Source of the DNA: Halomonas sp. I5-271120
GTDB taxonomy: Bacteria > Pseudomonadota > Gammaproteobacteria > Pseudomonadales > Halomonadaceae
Direction: 5' to 3'
Assembly (NCBI RefSeq): GCF_030553075.1
Contig: NZ_CP130702.1
Location: 62,001 to 126,000, forward strand
Length of the DNA stretch: 64,000 nt
Shown piece after piece: positions 26,370 through 34,961 of the stretch. Made by a program: the position numbers and the translations under genes. How positions within the stretch are numbered: position 1 is the first letter of the stretch; each line of letters opens with the position of its first letter. The notes under the pieces are model-generated. The model had not been told where the DNA came from. It searched no databases and worked only from the letters and a program-made list of their open reading frames with translations.

Positions 26370-27185
26370 TCAGCGCTTCAGCCTGCGCCGGCAAGAAACA
26401 CATTGGCTATTCTTTTCGTCTGGGCTGCTGGGGCTCTTGTGAAACTCATGCAATGGGAGAGCCTTTCGGCAGTTGCTGCATCGCTTGATGTCATGCGTTG
26501 GCAGAGGTATGCCCAGTTCTTCGGCCAATTTCTCCGATCGATCTCGGCGATAGCGGGCCACCTCACGAGGATCTCTGGCCGTCGAATTTCTCTTTTTTTG
26601 GCATGCAATGCAATGACTCGCATGACCATCCGGGCTTGATCGAGATTTATAGAAATCTTCGAGTATTTTCGGCTCTTTGCATGAGCTACATGTCTTGATG
26701 TTGTTATCAGGAACATCGATGCCATGGTGAAAGGCGGTGCGGATAGTCTGTTTCCGGCGATAAGCAGCAATCCTCTCGGGGTCGTTCAGAAGTTTTTTGC
26801 GATACTCACGAGTCCGGTGGAGGTGACAGCTTCGGCATGACGCCATCCTGCCGTCGGGGGTATTGATGTCTTTTTGGAATTCTCTCGTCGGTTTTATCTG
26901 CTCACAGGTGACGCATTCCTTACTCGCCTCTTTCGTCTCTTTTTTGTGCTCTCTGAGACGGTTCGATCGACAGCCCTGGCATGTCTCTTGGATTCCAAAA
27001 AAGGTCTTCTTCTGTCGTGGAAACCTGTAAACGGGCAGCACTTCTTGACATTCTCTGCACCGAAAAAACAAGGCATCCGGCAGGGCGGTAGCTTTCATGC
27101 TCTGTGGGATGACAAGACTAGGCTGGTAAACGCGCAGCCGGTGGCGCTGTAGGTCGGTAACTTCAGAGGCGTTGTGCGAGATCAT
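26370..27185 (-). CDS. Protein with four tandem zinc-knuckle units
   Basis: 271 aa. Four copies of CxxC - about 20-22 residues including F - PDG/PDE or similar - CxxC lie at about residues 43-72, 91-117, 166-192 and 237-263 (e.g. CSSCKEPKILEDFYKSRSSP). Such units occur in HNH/endonuclease VII-like phage proteins and bind zinc; here there is no HNH catalytic core, only the four units and basic linkers, so a DNA- or RNA-binding role is likely. The ATG at 27185 lies only 6 nt from a possible -10, so the true start may be the ATG at about 27098 (MKATALP). Confidence 0.7.
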   Translation of the reverse strand: MISHNASEVTDLQRHRLRVYQPSLVIPQSMKATALPDALFFRCRECQEVLPVYRFPRQKKTFFGIQETCQGCRSNRLREHKKETKEASKECVTCEQIKPTREFQKDINTPDGRMASCRSCHLHRTREYRKKLLNDPERIAAYRRKQTIRTAFHHGIDVPDNNIKTCSSCKEPKILEDFYKSRSSPDGHASHCIACQKKRNSTARDPREVARYRRDRSEKLAEELGIPLPTHDIKRCSNCRKALPLHEFHKSPSSPDEKNSQCVSCRRRLKR

Positions 27186-27191
27186 ATCTAA

Positions 27192-27219
27192 AGCCTAGCA
27201 ATCCTATGATGGACGCGAA
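27192..27219 (-). promoter_or_regulatory. Possible shared-type promoter of the zinc-knuckle gene
   Basis: TTCGCGTC (27219-27212 on minus), one mismatch in the TTCCCG core, with an extended -10 TGCTAGGCT in the usual register. Its closeness to the annotated ATG is a problem for one of the two calls. Confidence 0.3.
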
Positions 27220-27503
27220 ATAAGTTATCATGAGCGCAGGGGATTGTACGGTTATGCCCTCAATTTTCATCCCACGGTATAACACCCAAGCCATCAATGC
27301 AGAACAGAGTGGTTATTTCCTTCCTCACTTCACCGCAGCAATGGAGAGGCGATAAGATACCTCTATCTCCAATACTCAACATGATGGAGCAGTGACCTAA
27401 GCCAGTGATATGGTCATTTCAAATTGACCCTCGTTGCTCGATTGCAAGTCTTGCAGCAATGACTTGTTCTCCATTCACTGTCAAAAGAAAACGGGAGCGC
27501 TGG
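27220..27503. other. Gene-free stretch
   Basis: About 280 nt between the zinc-knuckle gene and spo0M. I see no convincing gene, RNA or strong hairpin; it presumably carries the spo0M promoter. Confidence 0.5.
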
Positions 27504-28262
27504 ATGCTTGGGAAAGTAATGGCCGCAGTAGGAATCGGCAACACAAAGGTTGATGCCGTGCTGGAGAGCGATACTGTGCGTGCCGGTGAAACATTGATTG
27601 GCAAGATTCACCTTCAAGGCGGGAACGTGAGCCAGGATTTGTCCGCTTTGCACCTCGACCTGGTGAGCTATGTCGAGAAAGAGGTCGATGACGAGACAGT
27701 GAAGGTGCCGCATACGTGGGCGACCCTGCCGATCTCCGAGCCGATGACCGTCGAGCCCGGCGACACCCTATCCATAGACTTTGAAATCCCCATGCCCTTG
27801 CTGGCGCCGCTGCCCATTGGTCGCCAGCAGCCCAAGACATGGCTGGCAACCCGGGCCGATGTGGCGATGGCCATCGACCCGCGTGACCGAGATGCACTCA
27901 GCATCCAGCCCGGAGACATCCATCAGGCGGTCCTCGGTGCCATGGAGCGGCTCGGGTTCACGCTGACTGAGGCACCCCTGAAAGCGTGGAAGATGAACGC
28001 ACTGACTGGCTGCGTCCAAGAGTTCGAGTTCAAGCCGCGCCGCGGCGCCGGGTTCGATCACCTGGATGAGGTCGAGGTGGCCTTCTTGCCCTCAGCAGGC
28101 GGAGTGCTGGACATCTTGGTGAAGCGAGACACGAAGGCCCGGGGGCTGGGATCGATGTTCGCCGAGATGACCGGGATGGACGAAATCTTCTCGCGACTGA
28201 CCTTGCGGGAGGGGATGACGACCAGCGACGTTCAGGAAAGCCTGCAACAGGTTCTCCGCTGA
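27504..28262 (+). CDS. Spo0M family protein
   Basis: 252 aa; GGGAG 8 nt before ATG 27504. The N-terminal half is the arrestin-like Spo0M fold: AAVGIGNTKVDAVLESDTVRAGETLIGKIHLQGG is diagnostic, followed by IDFEIPMPLLAPLP and WLATRADVAMAIDPRD. The C-terminal half carries the usual GFDHLDEVEVAFLP segment. Spo0M was named in Bacillus sporulation, but homologues are common in non-sporulating Gram-negatives, where the role is not settled (envelope or cytoskeleton links have been proposed). It has its own terminator. Length and motifs are complete. Confidence 0.85.
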   Translation: MLGKVMAAVGIGNTKVDAVLESDTVRAGETLIGKIHLQGGNVSQDLSALHLDLVSYVEKEVDDETVKVPHTWATLPISEPMTVEPGDTLSIDFEIPMPLLAPLPIGRQQPKTWLATRADVAMAIDPRDRDALSIQPGDIHQAVLGAMERLGFTLTEAPLKAWKMNALTGCVQEFEFKPRRGAGFDHLDEVEVAFLPSAGGVLDILVKRDTKARGLGSMFAEMTGMDEIFSRLTLREGMTTSDVQESLQQVLR

Positions 28263-28319
28263 CGGGGCTGCCGGGCGTGACTCGATTTCCGCCCGGCGTC
28301 CTCGCTTCAGCATACCTTC

Positions 28320-28348
28320 AAAGCCCTGGCATCGACTCAGGGCTTTTT
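28320..28348 (+). terminator. Terminator of spo0M
   Basis: A perfect 9-bp stem (AAAGCCCTG with CAGGGCTTT), a 9-nt loop and five T. A GC-rich hairpin (GCCGGGCG/CGCCCGGC) lies just before it. Confidence 0.9.
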
Positions 28349-28509
28349 CCGTTCTGCGCTTGCCTCACACTGGCTTCCAAAAGGGCGCCAGAGGGCGTGT
28401 CACGATGGGGGCTATAAAAGCGTGTGAAGTTGCACTCATACCGGCACTGCATCTGTTGTAGTACGACCCTATTAGAGCGAATTATGGAACATCAATCCCC
28501 GGATTTGGG

Positions 28510-28537
28510 TTCCGAAATCCGCGTCACTTGTCATTCT
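28510..28537 (+). promoter_or_regulatory. Possible ligA promoter (variant shared type)
   Basis: TTCCGAAA at 28510-28517 with an extended -10 TGTCATTCT (CATTCT at positions 23-28), 48 nt before ATG 28586. It supports that start over upstream in-frame ATGs. Confidence 0.35.
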
Positions 28538-28585
28538 GTTCGGGCAGGCAACAGCCATAACACCCATCAAAACGAGACAGTATCC

Positions 28586-30565
28586 ATGACAGCCATCGCC
28601 CACACAGAAGCACTCTCTACTCACCCCATTTCCCTGCCGAATCGGCATCTCATCGAGGGCAACCTTGCCGTCGAGGCACTGCTGGAATCAGCCGGGTCCC
28701 TTGCTGAGGTATGCCAGGCCCTGAACGTCGCCTATCGTCGCGGCGAGCCCATGGTCAGCGATGAGGTCTATGATCAGGTCTTCATCAAAGCGCTGGCGCA
28801 GCAGGAACCCGAGCATCCGTTTCTAACCGCTGTCGAGCCGGAAGCCCTGCCGCTCAACCTGCCCACGGTGAAACATGAGAGGCCGCTTCTCTCGACCGCC
28901 AAGGCCTACGATCAACAAGCCGTAGACCGCTACCTTCAGCAGGTGGCCCGTGCTGCCGGCGAGCAAGGGATCGCGCCAGAGAGCCTGACATTCCGTCTGA
29001 CGGCAAAGCTGGACGGGATTGCCGGGCACGACAGCGGCAAGCGCCTCGTCACCCGTGGCGATGGCCTGCAGGGGCAGGACATCACGCGGATCATCGACCT
29101 TGGCGTGGTCATGCAGGGTGGGCGCGGCTTGGGGCGCGGCGAGATCGTCTGCGAGGCCGACTTCTTCCACCAGTACCTGGGCAAGGGCACCGAGCATGAT
29201 CAAGAGCATGCCCGCAACATGGTGGCAGGCTTTGTCAGTGCCGATAGCGTCAAGCCGCATCATCAGCTGGCGCTGAAGGCCGGTGCCGTGCGGTTCGTGC
29301 CCTTTGCAGACCTGCCGGAGACCATGGTCACGGCAGATCAACTCAGCAACGACTGGGAAAGCCTCTACGATCGCGTGATTGAAGGCATTCCCTACGAAAC
29401 TGACGGCGTCGTGGTCGAGGTTGCCCACGAGGAGCTGCGCCAGGCCATGGGAGCGACGAGCCACCATGAGCGCGGCGTGCTGGCCATCAAAAGGCAGGGG
29501 GAAACCGCAGTCTCGACGGTCGAGGATATCCGGCTGACGACCGGCAGGACGGGCCGCATCATCCCCACACTCCTGATCAGCCCGGTCGTGCTGTCCGGGG
29601 CCACCGTCTCCAAGGCCACCGCGCACACGGCCAAAAACCTGCTGGCGCTGGGTTTGGGCAAGGGCGCGAAGGCACGCTTCGTGAGAAGTGGTGAAGTGAT
29701 TCCCAAGATCGTGGAGGTTGTTGAAGCGGCCGACGAACCGCTGGAAGTCACTCATTGCCCGTCATGTGGCACCGAAGCGGTGGCAGAGGGCGAACACATG
29801 GCGTGCCCGAACACGGCGACCTGTGTGGCCCAGGCAGAGTCTCGCCTGCGTCACTGGTTCGACATTCTCGGCAACGTGGACCTGTTTGGTCGCGAGACGA
29901 TCGCCAAGCTGGTCGATGCGGGAATTACCGAGCTGCCGGAGATCTATGCGATGGGCGAGGAGGACTTCGCTCAACTGGGCTTTGGCCCGGGTCAGTCAGC
30001 GAACCTTGTCCAGCAGCTGGAGCGCAGCCGCACCGAGCCGGTGATGGAGTGGCGTTGGCTTGCTGCCTTCGGTATCCGCCATCTGGGCCGCGGTGATTCT
30101 CGCAAGCTGCTGCGGGAAGTGCCGATCGAGGCCCTGCACTGCGTCACGGCGGAGCAGGTTGCCGCCATCGACGGATTCGGTCCCAAGACTTCTCCCGCCA
30201 TCGCCTCGTCGCTGCGTGATATGTGGCCGCTCATCAGCCACATGCTCGATCTGGGCTTCACCCTGGAGTCAGACGCAGCCCCCTCTTCCGAGGGCGGTGG
30301 GAGCGCACTATTGGCCGGTCAGAACATTGTCTTCACCGGCACCATGTTGGGGGCGAAGCGCAAGGACATGGAAGCTCAGGCTCAGGCTATGGGGGCTCAG
30401 GTACAGAGCGCCGTGAATGGCAAGACCACTATCCTCGTCGCTGGTGAGAAGGCTGGCAGCAAGCTGAGGAAGGCTGAGCAGATCAATGAGAAGGGAGGCA
30501 GCGTCCGGGTGCTGGATGAGGCCGGATACAACGTATGGCTTGAGAAGGGCGCACCTACCTCATAA
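28586..30565 (+). CDS. ligA: NAD-dependent DNA ligase
   Basis: 659 aa from ATG 28586. LigA seals nicks using NAD+. The adenylation lysine is K141 in KLDG, followed by RGDG and a TDGVVVEV motif. A four-cysteine zinc finger (CPSCG ... CPNTATC), helix-hairpin-helix repeats and a C-terminal BRCT domain (ALLAGQNIVFTGTM) complete the family order. The stretch between KLDG and RGDG is shorter than usual and the N-terminal motif is HERPLLSTAKAYD, so it is a divergent plasmid-type ligase. Longer in-frame starts at 28424 and 28484 would read through the probable promoter. It is probably additional to a chromosomal ligase. Confidence 0.93.
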   Translation: MTAIAHTEALSTHPISLPNRHLIEGNLAVEALLESAGSLAEVCQALNVAYRRGEPMVSDEVYDQVFIKALAQQEPEHPFLTAVEPEALPLNLPTVKHERPLLSTAKAYDQQAVDRYLQQVARAAGEQGIAPESLTFRLTAKLDGIAGHDSGKRLVTRGDGLQGQDITRIIDLGVVMQGGRGLGRGEIVCEADFFHQYLGKGTEHDQEHARNMVAGFVSADSVKPHHQLALKAGAVRFVPFADLPETMVTADQLSNDWESLYDRVIEGIPYETDGVVVEVAHEELRQAMGATSHHERGVLAIKRQGETAVSTVEDIRLTTGRTGRIIPTLLISPVVLSGATVSKATAHTAKNLLALGLGKGAKARFVRSGEVIPKIVEVVEAADEPLEVTHCPSCGTEAVAEGEHMACPNTATCVAQAESRLRHWFDILGNVDLFGRETIAKLVDAGITELPEIYAMGEEDFAQLGFGPGQSANLVQQLERSRTEPVMEWRWLAAFGIRHLGRGDSRKLLREVPIEALHCVTAEQVAAIDGFGPKTSPAIASSLRDMWPLISHMLDLGFTLESDAAPSSEGGGSALLAGQNIVFTGTMLGAKRKDMEAQAQAMGAQVQSAVNGKTTILVAGEKAGSKLRKAEQINEKGGSVRVLDEAGYNVWLEKGAPTS

Positions 30566-30660
30566 GGGTCGCGATCACGGCTGCGCTTCAAGATAAAGGG
30601 GCGCGGCTTCCACTCCCCATGGCGGGATCCATCCTGGAAAAACGAACGGAGAGGTGCGAT

Positions 30661-30945
30661 ATGACGATGACGACAGTCGACTTCGACAAGGCAAATAGCC
30701 ACGAGACAAGAGCTCATACACCATCCAACGTGGCGCCGGCACAAGATCCCGAGTTCGAATACGTGGAAGGGGGGGAAGATCAGGGGTTGCCGACGTGCCC
30801 CCGTTGTCTGGTTCGGGATACCAGCGATAGGGGAGAGGTGGAGGACGGACAAATGATTCATCTGCGGTGTAGCAACTGCGACGTTTCCTTTGCAGTCATT
30901 GCAGAACATCAGATCACCTACTCTACGCTTCGGTTCCTGGACTAA
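30661..30945 (+). CDS. Small zinc-ribbon protein, 94 aa
   Basis: GAGG lies 6 nt before ATG 30661. After a disordered polar N-terminus comes a CPRC ... CSNC zinc ribbon (residues about 50-80) that ends in a beta strand and YSTLRFLD. The 65-aa protein at 36488-36685 has the same plan (CPHC ... CREC ... YST), so the two are probably paralogues. Function unknown; such ribbons are often found in transcription-linked proteins. Confidence 0.6.
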   Translation: MTMTTVDFDKANSHETRAHTPSNVAPAQDPEFEYVEGGEDQGLPTCPRCLVRDTSDRGEVEDGQMIHLRCSNCDVSFAVIAEHQITYSTLRFLD

Positions 30946-31027
30946 CCCTTGAGCCAATTTTGAGCGAGGCTAGGCGCCAGCCTCGTTCCGCTCCCATGCC
31001 TTTCCCTGATTTTCTTCCTCCGCAGCC

Positions 31028-31055
31028 TTCCCGATCGAAAGCGACTTGCTAAGTT
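31028..31055 (+). promoter_or_regulatory. Shared-type promoter upstream of the gene at 31084
   Basis: TTCCCGAT at 31028-31035, preceded by CAGCC, with an extended -10 TGCTAAGTT (TAAGTT at positions 23-28), 28 nt before the start. This is the cleanest member of the family. Confidence 0.7.
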
Positions 31056-31083
31056 GGTGCCGTCAACAGGAAGGAGAAAAGCA

Positions 31084-31263
31084 ATGCCCGAGTTTTTCCG
31101 AACCATGTTAGGTCGTCGCCACTACGAAGTTACGATGCCAAAAATTGCTCAAGAGCTTGGTAGGCTGGCCGATGCACTGGAAGAATCGAATGCCATCGAA
31201 CGTGAGAAGATGGCCGTCATGACACAAGGAGGAGGACTGAATGCGAACAGAGAGGAAGAGTGA
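31084..31263 (+). CDS. Small protein, 59 aa
   Basis: AGGAG lies 7 nt before ATG 31084. A short helical, charged protein (YEVTMPKIAQELGRLADAL). It is first in an apparent operon behind a strong shared-type promoter and overlaps the next gene by 23 nt. No function can be given. Confidence 0.6.
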   Translation: MPEFFRTMLGRRHYEVTMPKIAQELGRLADALEESNAIEREKMAVMTQGGGLNANREEE

Positions 31264-31609
31264 TCTAGGCGCCGATATCACTACGATCGCGCCGTGTGCC
31301 GGAGCGCTGGTGCAGCACGGGCAGGTCGAGGAACAGCTCTACAGAGTGGCAGCCTACATGAAGATGCTGACCGAGACCGAGATGGCCACGGATACTGGGC
31401 TGGAGGAGATCTTCGGCGCAGGCTACGAATCGTCGATGGCGTTCTGTCCGCGCAATGAAGCGACACACCTGGCGCTGAGTGGACCGCAGGCCCTGATTGT
31501 CGGGGTCGGGCAGTGTCGAGTCGTGGGGCGAGCGCCCTGGACATGCGAGCAACTGCGAGCGGCACATGCGAAGGCCGAGAGCCTGGGGCAGAGTCGGAAG
31601 GTCGTCTGA
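31241..31609 (+). CDS. Hypothetical protein, 122 aa
   Basis: AAGGAGG precedes the ATG at 31241, inside the end of the upstream gene. Soluble; contains VEEQLYRVAAYMKMLTETEM and a C-terminal WTCEQLRAAHAKAESLG helix. I do not recognise the family. Confidence 0.6.
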   Translation: MRTERKSDLGADITTIAPCAGALVQHGQVEEQLYRVAAYMKMLTETEMATDTGLEEIFGAGYESSMAFCPRNEATHLALSGPQALIVGVGQCRVVGRAPWTCEQLRAAHAKAESLGQSRKVV

Positions 31610-31657
31610 CAAAGCCAGCAAACCACCCCAAAAGCCATTATTAGACAAGGATGCGAT

Positions 31658-32230
31658 GTGTCATACCTCGAATACTTCAAGGAGGCTCAAGAGCGCACGC
31701 TGCGACTGGGGTTGAAGCTTCCAGCTTTCGCGCCAAACAATCCCTCTGGCCCGCTGCTGACTAATGAAGCCATGCATAGCTTTATTGCAGATTTGCAGCC
31801 GCTTTCCAGTAAGTGGACCTCGCAGGATTTGGTTAATCAATGCCTGCCTGTGCATCAGATTGTGGCGCCAGTTTTGCGCGGGATCATTGGTGTAGAGCCG
31901 GTGGTGACGATCGGCCATGTCCGCGATCTGAGAAATAATGACACCTACTTTTTCCGTGAGGAGGAAGACTTTCGAGCACATCTCGAAGAGGGGTGCCAGG
32001 AAAATATCCGCCAGTTTCATGTGTGGCTCACACTTCCCAGTATGGAAATCCTGGATATAACTCTGCCAGCGTCCTATGCAGAGCAGGTTGGAAAAAGACC
32101 TGATGGCAGCCTCATATTTGGACACGCAGGTGATCTAGGGAACGGCTTGGAGTATGTGCCGATGATGATCGGTACGGACTACTTCACTCAATGCAATGAG
32201 CGCCACGGTCTCTACAACGACAATCGTTGA
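31658..32230 (+). CDS. Hypothetical protein, 190 aa
   Basis: GTG start at 31658 with AAGGA 6 nt upstream. A soluble protein: N-terminal helix (MSYLEYFKEAQERTLRLGL), then beta-rich segments such as VVTIGHVRDLRNNDTYFF and FHVWLTLPSMEILDITLPASYA, and GTDYFTQCNERHG near the end. The WLTLP..EILD.TLPAS.A pattern is seen in conserved hypothetical proteins with a cysteine-protease-like fold, but no catalytic set can be assigned here. It is probably last in the small operon starting at 31084. Confidence 0.6.
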   Translation: MSYLEYFKEAQERTLRLGLKLPAFAPNNPSGPLLTNEAMHSFIADLQPLSSKWTSQDLVNQCLPVHQIVAPVLRGIIGVEPVVTIGHVRDLRNNDTYFFREEEDFRAHLEEGCQENIRQFHVWLTLPSMEILDITLPASYAEQVGKRPDGSLIFGHAGDLGNGLEYVPMMIGTDYFTQCNERHGLYNDNR

Positions 32231-32330
32231 TGCTGCCCCATGCCGGCGAATGTCGATGCGGACTATATGCCGCGCCGTTCTCGGCGGGGATACGCTATCC
32301 TTCAGCAATTCACGCCAAAAGGACGCAGTG

Positions 32331-33290
32331 ATGCGCATAGGGATCTGGCAGCACCCGAGAAATACCCGTGTCAGGCGGGCATATTTCAATGACCTGCCGT
32401 TCCTCTCCAAGGGTGAGAAAGCCTACGTGCAGCCCAATGGTGATGGTGTCCAGCTAAGCGTGGCCACGGCATACCGCGCCGATCTTGAAGGCACTCTATT
32501 GGACGTGGGGCTTCTAGCCGACGGCGACAATATCGAGGACGTGCCATTCGCCGTGTTCGAGCAGTACGCAGCCGCGCAGCCGGCAGCCCAGGGCAGGGGG
32601 GCCGCAAAGAAGCCTGGCTCGTCTCCCAGCAACCGATCCCCTGCACGCTCTCGCCCGAGCACCCGGCTGTCAGCGAGTGGAGCTGGCGCTCGGGGATATC
32701 GAGATCTAGGGGCAGAGCACTCAATACGTCATCGAGCGGAAGTGCTGCAACGACACTGGAGCGAGGACGGATTTCGAGGCCTCGGTGGTTGATGATGATC
32801 ACCGCCTATTTTTCCAGAGTGAGAAGATGCGGCTCGCGGAGGATATTGTCCCCATCGTGTTGCTCGAAGGCTGCGCCCATGAGCACTCTCGGGGCATGCT
32901 CGACCAGGCGGTCGATGGCATGTTGTCCTATCTGATCACCCTGCAGAAAATGAACGTCCTGACCACCTACTCGCTCACGCATACTGCTTATATGGTCCTC
33001 AAGCTAGCGACTCACGATCGCTCTGGGTTGGGATACGAGCCGCCCTTGCGAGGCAAGAAACCTCGGCAGCAGCGTGACCAGCTCTCCTTCGTACTCGAGG
33101 GAAAAGTAAATGGCGCAGAGAGACGTTGCCGGGTGTGAGTGCCAATCTGGCCCGGCGCTTATCGGATTACTTTGGCTCTTTGGCGACCATAGTCGCGGCC
33201 TCTGACGCTGAGCTACGCAAGGTCCAGGGGATGGGGCCAAAGCGCATCGAGATGATCCGCGAAGTGCTTCATGGCGCTGCAGGAGACTGA
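32331..33290 (+). pseudogene. Broken ERCC4/XPF-type nuclease with HhH domain
   Basis: AAGGA precedes ATG 32331. The first part (MRIGIWQHPRNTRVRRAYFNDLP..., about 90 residues) is in one frame and runs into Ser/Pro-rich sequence. The nuclease domain lies in the next frame: QRVELALGDIEI, an in-frame TAG at 32707, then VIERKCCND, DFEASVVD, HRLFFQSEKMRL and VPIVLLEG, i.e. the GD...ERK core of ERCC4. After QLSFVLEG (near 33100) the frame shifts back and LPGVSANLARRL...VQGMGPKRI, a helix-hairpin-helix, follows. At least two frameshifts and one stop make a functional protein unlikely. The N-terminal 153-aa frame (to 32792) could still be expressed alone. Confidence 0.7.
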
Positions 33291-33317
33291 ACGAGGCTGA
33301 TGACTCGATGCCGCGGA

Positions 33318-33336
33318 GGAGGGGCTAAGCCCCTCC
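33318..33336. terminator. Hairpin between convergent genes
   Basis: GGAGGGG-CTAAG-CCCCTCC, a 7-bp GC stem without a T run, between the nuclease remnant and the L,D-transpeptidase gene. It may end transcripts from either side. Confidence 0.45.
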
Positions 33337-33337
33337 G

Positions 33338-34018
33338 TTACCCGCGGATCACCACCGTCGAGCCAATATCCAGCCAGCGCTCAATGAGATCGATCTCGTT
33401 ATTGGTCACGGCGATACACCCCTCCGTCCAGTCCCGGCGCTTGTGTATCCACTCGGGTGAGCTTCCGAGGCCGTGGATCCCGATATGACCACCGAGCCGG
33501 GTATCGGGAGGTGAGGCATCGTGCTTTTCGCGGTATGCCTGAAAGCCACGGTAGGTCCGATCGCTCAGCAGCCCCATGGCATTCGCAGCCCACGCCGCGT
33601 TTGGCGTCGGGTAGTCAAATTCCAGGAACGTCCGAAACTTGCTCTGGTGGTTGACCCTCTGGATGCGGAATCGGCCAACAGGGGTTTGCTGACTGCCTCG
33701 CATCCTCAGTCGCCGATAGCCTCCCTTGCCATAGGCGATGTAGGGGATCGCCTCAACTCGGCGCTGGCCTCGCAGCAGCACCAGATTCCGGCTTACCAGA
33801 TCGATGTGCATCCAGGGATCGTTGGCTTGCACCTGTTCGGGTATGACGAAGCCTTCTACCGCATCCATGAAGGTTGCCGGGGCAGTGTTGCTGGCGCCAG
33901 TAGCCACCTGCGGCACCACCGCGATCGCTGACGCCACGACGGGCACCCTGATCAGGTCGGCAGACGCCTTGGCGACACGCCTCCATGTCACTCGTCGTTT
34001 TCTTGCTACAGGCCTCAC
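33338..34018 (-). CDS. L,D-transpeptidase (YkuD domain) protein
   Basis: 226 aa. A basic start (MRPVARKRRVTWRR) and a moderately hydrophobic stretch may export it. The YkuD core begins near residue 70 (DPWMHIDLVSRNLVLLRG) and ends in the catalytic motif: HIGIHGLG, about 13 residues, then TEGCIAV with the catalytic cysteine. Such enzymes cross-link peptidoglycan or attach proteins to it, in the periplasm. On a conjugative plasmid it might adjust the wall for the transfer machinery or stabilise envelope proteins. The GTG start overlaps the stop of the previous gene (GTGA). Confidence 0.85.
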   Translation of the reverse strand: MRPVARKRRVTWRRVAKASADLIRVPVVASAIAVVPQVATGASNTAPATFMDAVEGFVIPEQVQANDPWMHIDLVSRNLVLLRGQRRVEAIPYIAYGKGGYRRLRMRGSQQTPVGRFRIQRVNHQSKFRTFLEFDYPTPNAAWAANAMGLLSDRTYRGFQAYREKHDASPPDTRLGGHIGIHGLGSSPEWIHKRRDWTEGCIAVTNNEIDLIERWLDIGSTVVIRG

Positions 34019-34491
34019 CTGCCACCTTCCTTATGATGCTGCCGGAGAGCCCGAGATTCGGTCTCATCCAGATAGGCACGCAGTCGATTCGCCTTGATCA
34101 CCAAATGCTCCAGTCGTCGATAGTGATGTTCCAAGGCCAGCGAGTAGGCCCTCAGAGGTCCTGCAGCCGTCTTGAAAAGGTCGTCTCTGCGCATCGCCCA
34201 GGGCCCTTGTTCGTGCAGGCGAGCATACGAGGACTTCATCGTGACAAGCTGGCGGCGGGTCTGTTCGAGCAAGGTGCCCAGTTTAGCCGCACGCTCCCGG
34301 GGAGAAGCAGGCAGAGACATGAAGTCCATATCGCCTGGCTGCATGAGCCCGAAAACATCCGCAAAGGCTTGCTTGGCATGACCGGCACGAGAAGAAAAGT
34401 CACGCGGGTGTTGGCTGGCTACTCGGCGCCACGTCTCACGGCTCGGCATCGAGACCAACTCCTGTGGCAGGAGTTCATTTTCCCTCGGCAT
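34015..34491 (-). CDS. Helical hypothetical protein, 158 aa
   Basis: The start at 34491, with GGTGGGG upstream, lies inside the end of the previous gene. Mostly helical and basic (LLEQTRRQLVTMKSSYARLHEQG, YSLALEHHYRRLEHLVIKANRLRAYL). No motif recognised. It is the middle gene of a three-gene overlapping operon ending in the L,D-transpeptidase. Confidence 0.6.
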   Translation of the reverse strand: MPRENELLPQELVSMPSRETWRRVASQHPRDFSSRAGHAKQAFADVFGLMQPGDMDFMSLPASPRERAAKLGTLLEQTRRQLVTMKSSYARLHEQGPWAMRRDDLFKTAAGPLRAYSLALEHHYRRLEHLVIKANRLRAYLDETESRALRQHHKEGGR

Positions 34492-34720
34492 AAGCCCCAC
34501 CACTCCCTTGGAGATCATTCGCCAGATGCTTGATGTGTTCGATAATGGTTTCCAGCGGCGGTGGGTTGTGTGGATCCATCGCTGGCGAAGCCTCTACTAC
34601 ATCGCCCAACAACCCCTGCGATACCCGCTGCATGCGGTTATACGACAGCACCAGCTCCATCGCGGCGCGCTTTCTTTGAGTCAACATAACTTCTTCTTTG
34701 CCCATTATCTGTCGTTCCAT
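34475..34720 (-). CDS. Small helical protein, 81 aa
   Basis: Several in-frame starts exist. ATG 34720 (MERQIMGKEEV) is chosen because a probable -10 lies at 34746-34751, which excludes the upstream starts at 34747 and 34783; ATG 34705 and 34690 remain possible. Helical, with LSYNRMQRVSQGLLGDVV and a Pro-rich turn. First gene of the L,D-transpeptidase operon. Confidence 0.5.
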   Translation of the reverse strand: MERQIMGKEEVMLTQRKRAAMELVLSYNRMQRVSQGLLGDVVEASPAMDPHNPPPLETIIEHIKHLANDLQGSGGAYAEGK

Positions 34721-34745
34721 TTCTAGGGGTAATCTTGTTATCGAC

Positions 34746-34773
34746 ATCCTACACTGCAGCTTGAGATCCAGAA
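34746..34773 (-). promoter_or_regulatory. Promoter of the L,D-transpeptidase operon (variant shared type)
   Basis: TTCTGGAT (34773-34766 on minus) with TAGGAT at positions 23-28; spacing identical to the core family. The ATG at 34720 is 25 nt downstream. Confidence 0.5.
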
Positions 34774-34874
34774 CCCAACTCAAAGCTCTCTAATTTATCG
34801 CTTAAAGAGGGCGCGACCATGATTTCTGTATTTATGCAACTGAAGTGCGCCGAGCGGTAGTCTCTGAGGAAGGG

Positions 34875-34902
34875 TTCCGGATTCTCCGACCGTTGCTATT
34901 TT
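34875..34902 (+). promoter_or_regulatory. Promoter of the duplicated-domain gene (variant shared type)
   Basis: TTCCGGAT at 34875-34882 and an extended -10 TGCTATTTT (TATTTT at positions 23-28), 59 nt before ATG 34962. Confidence 0.5.
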
Positions 34903-34961
34903 CCTTGCATCACTAACGGGGTTGTGAAGTTTGCTCCACAAGACAATGGAAGGATAGCAAA

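Noticed and set aside
28823..29755. 310-aa minus-strand frame inside ligA
   Set aside because: Antisense shadow of a clear ligase gene.
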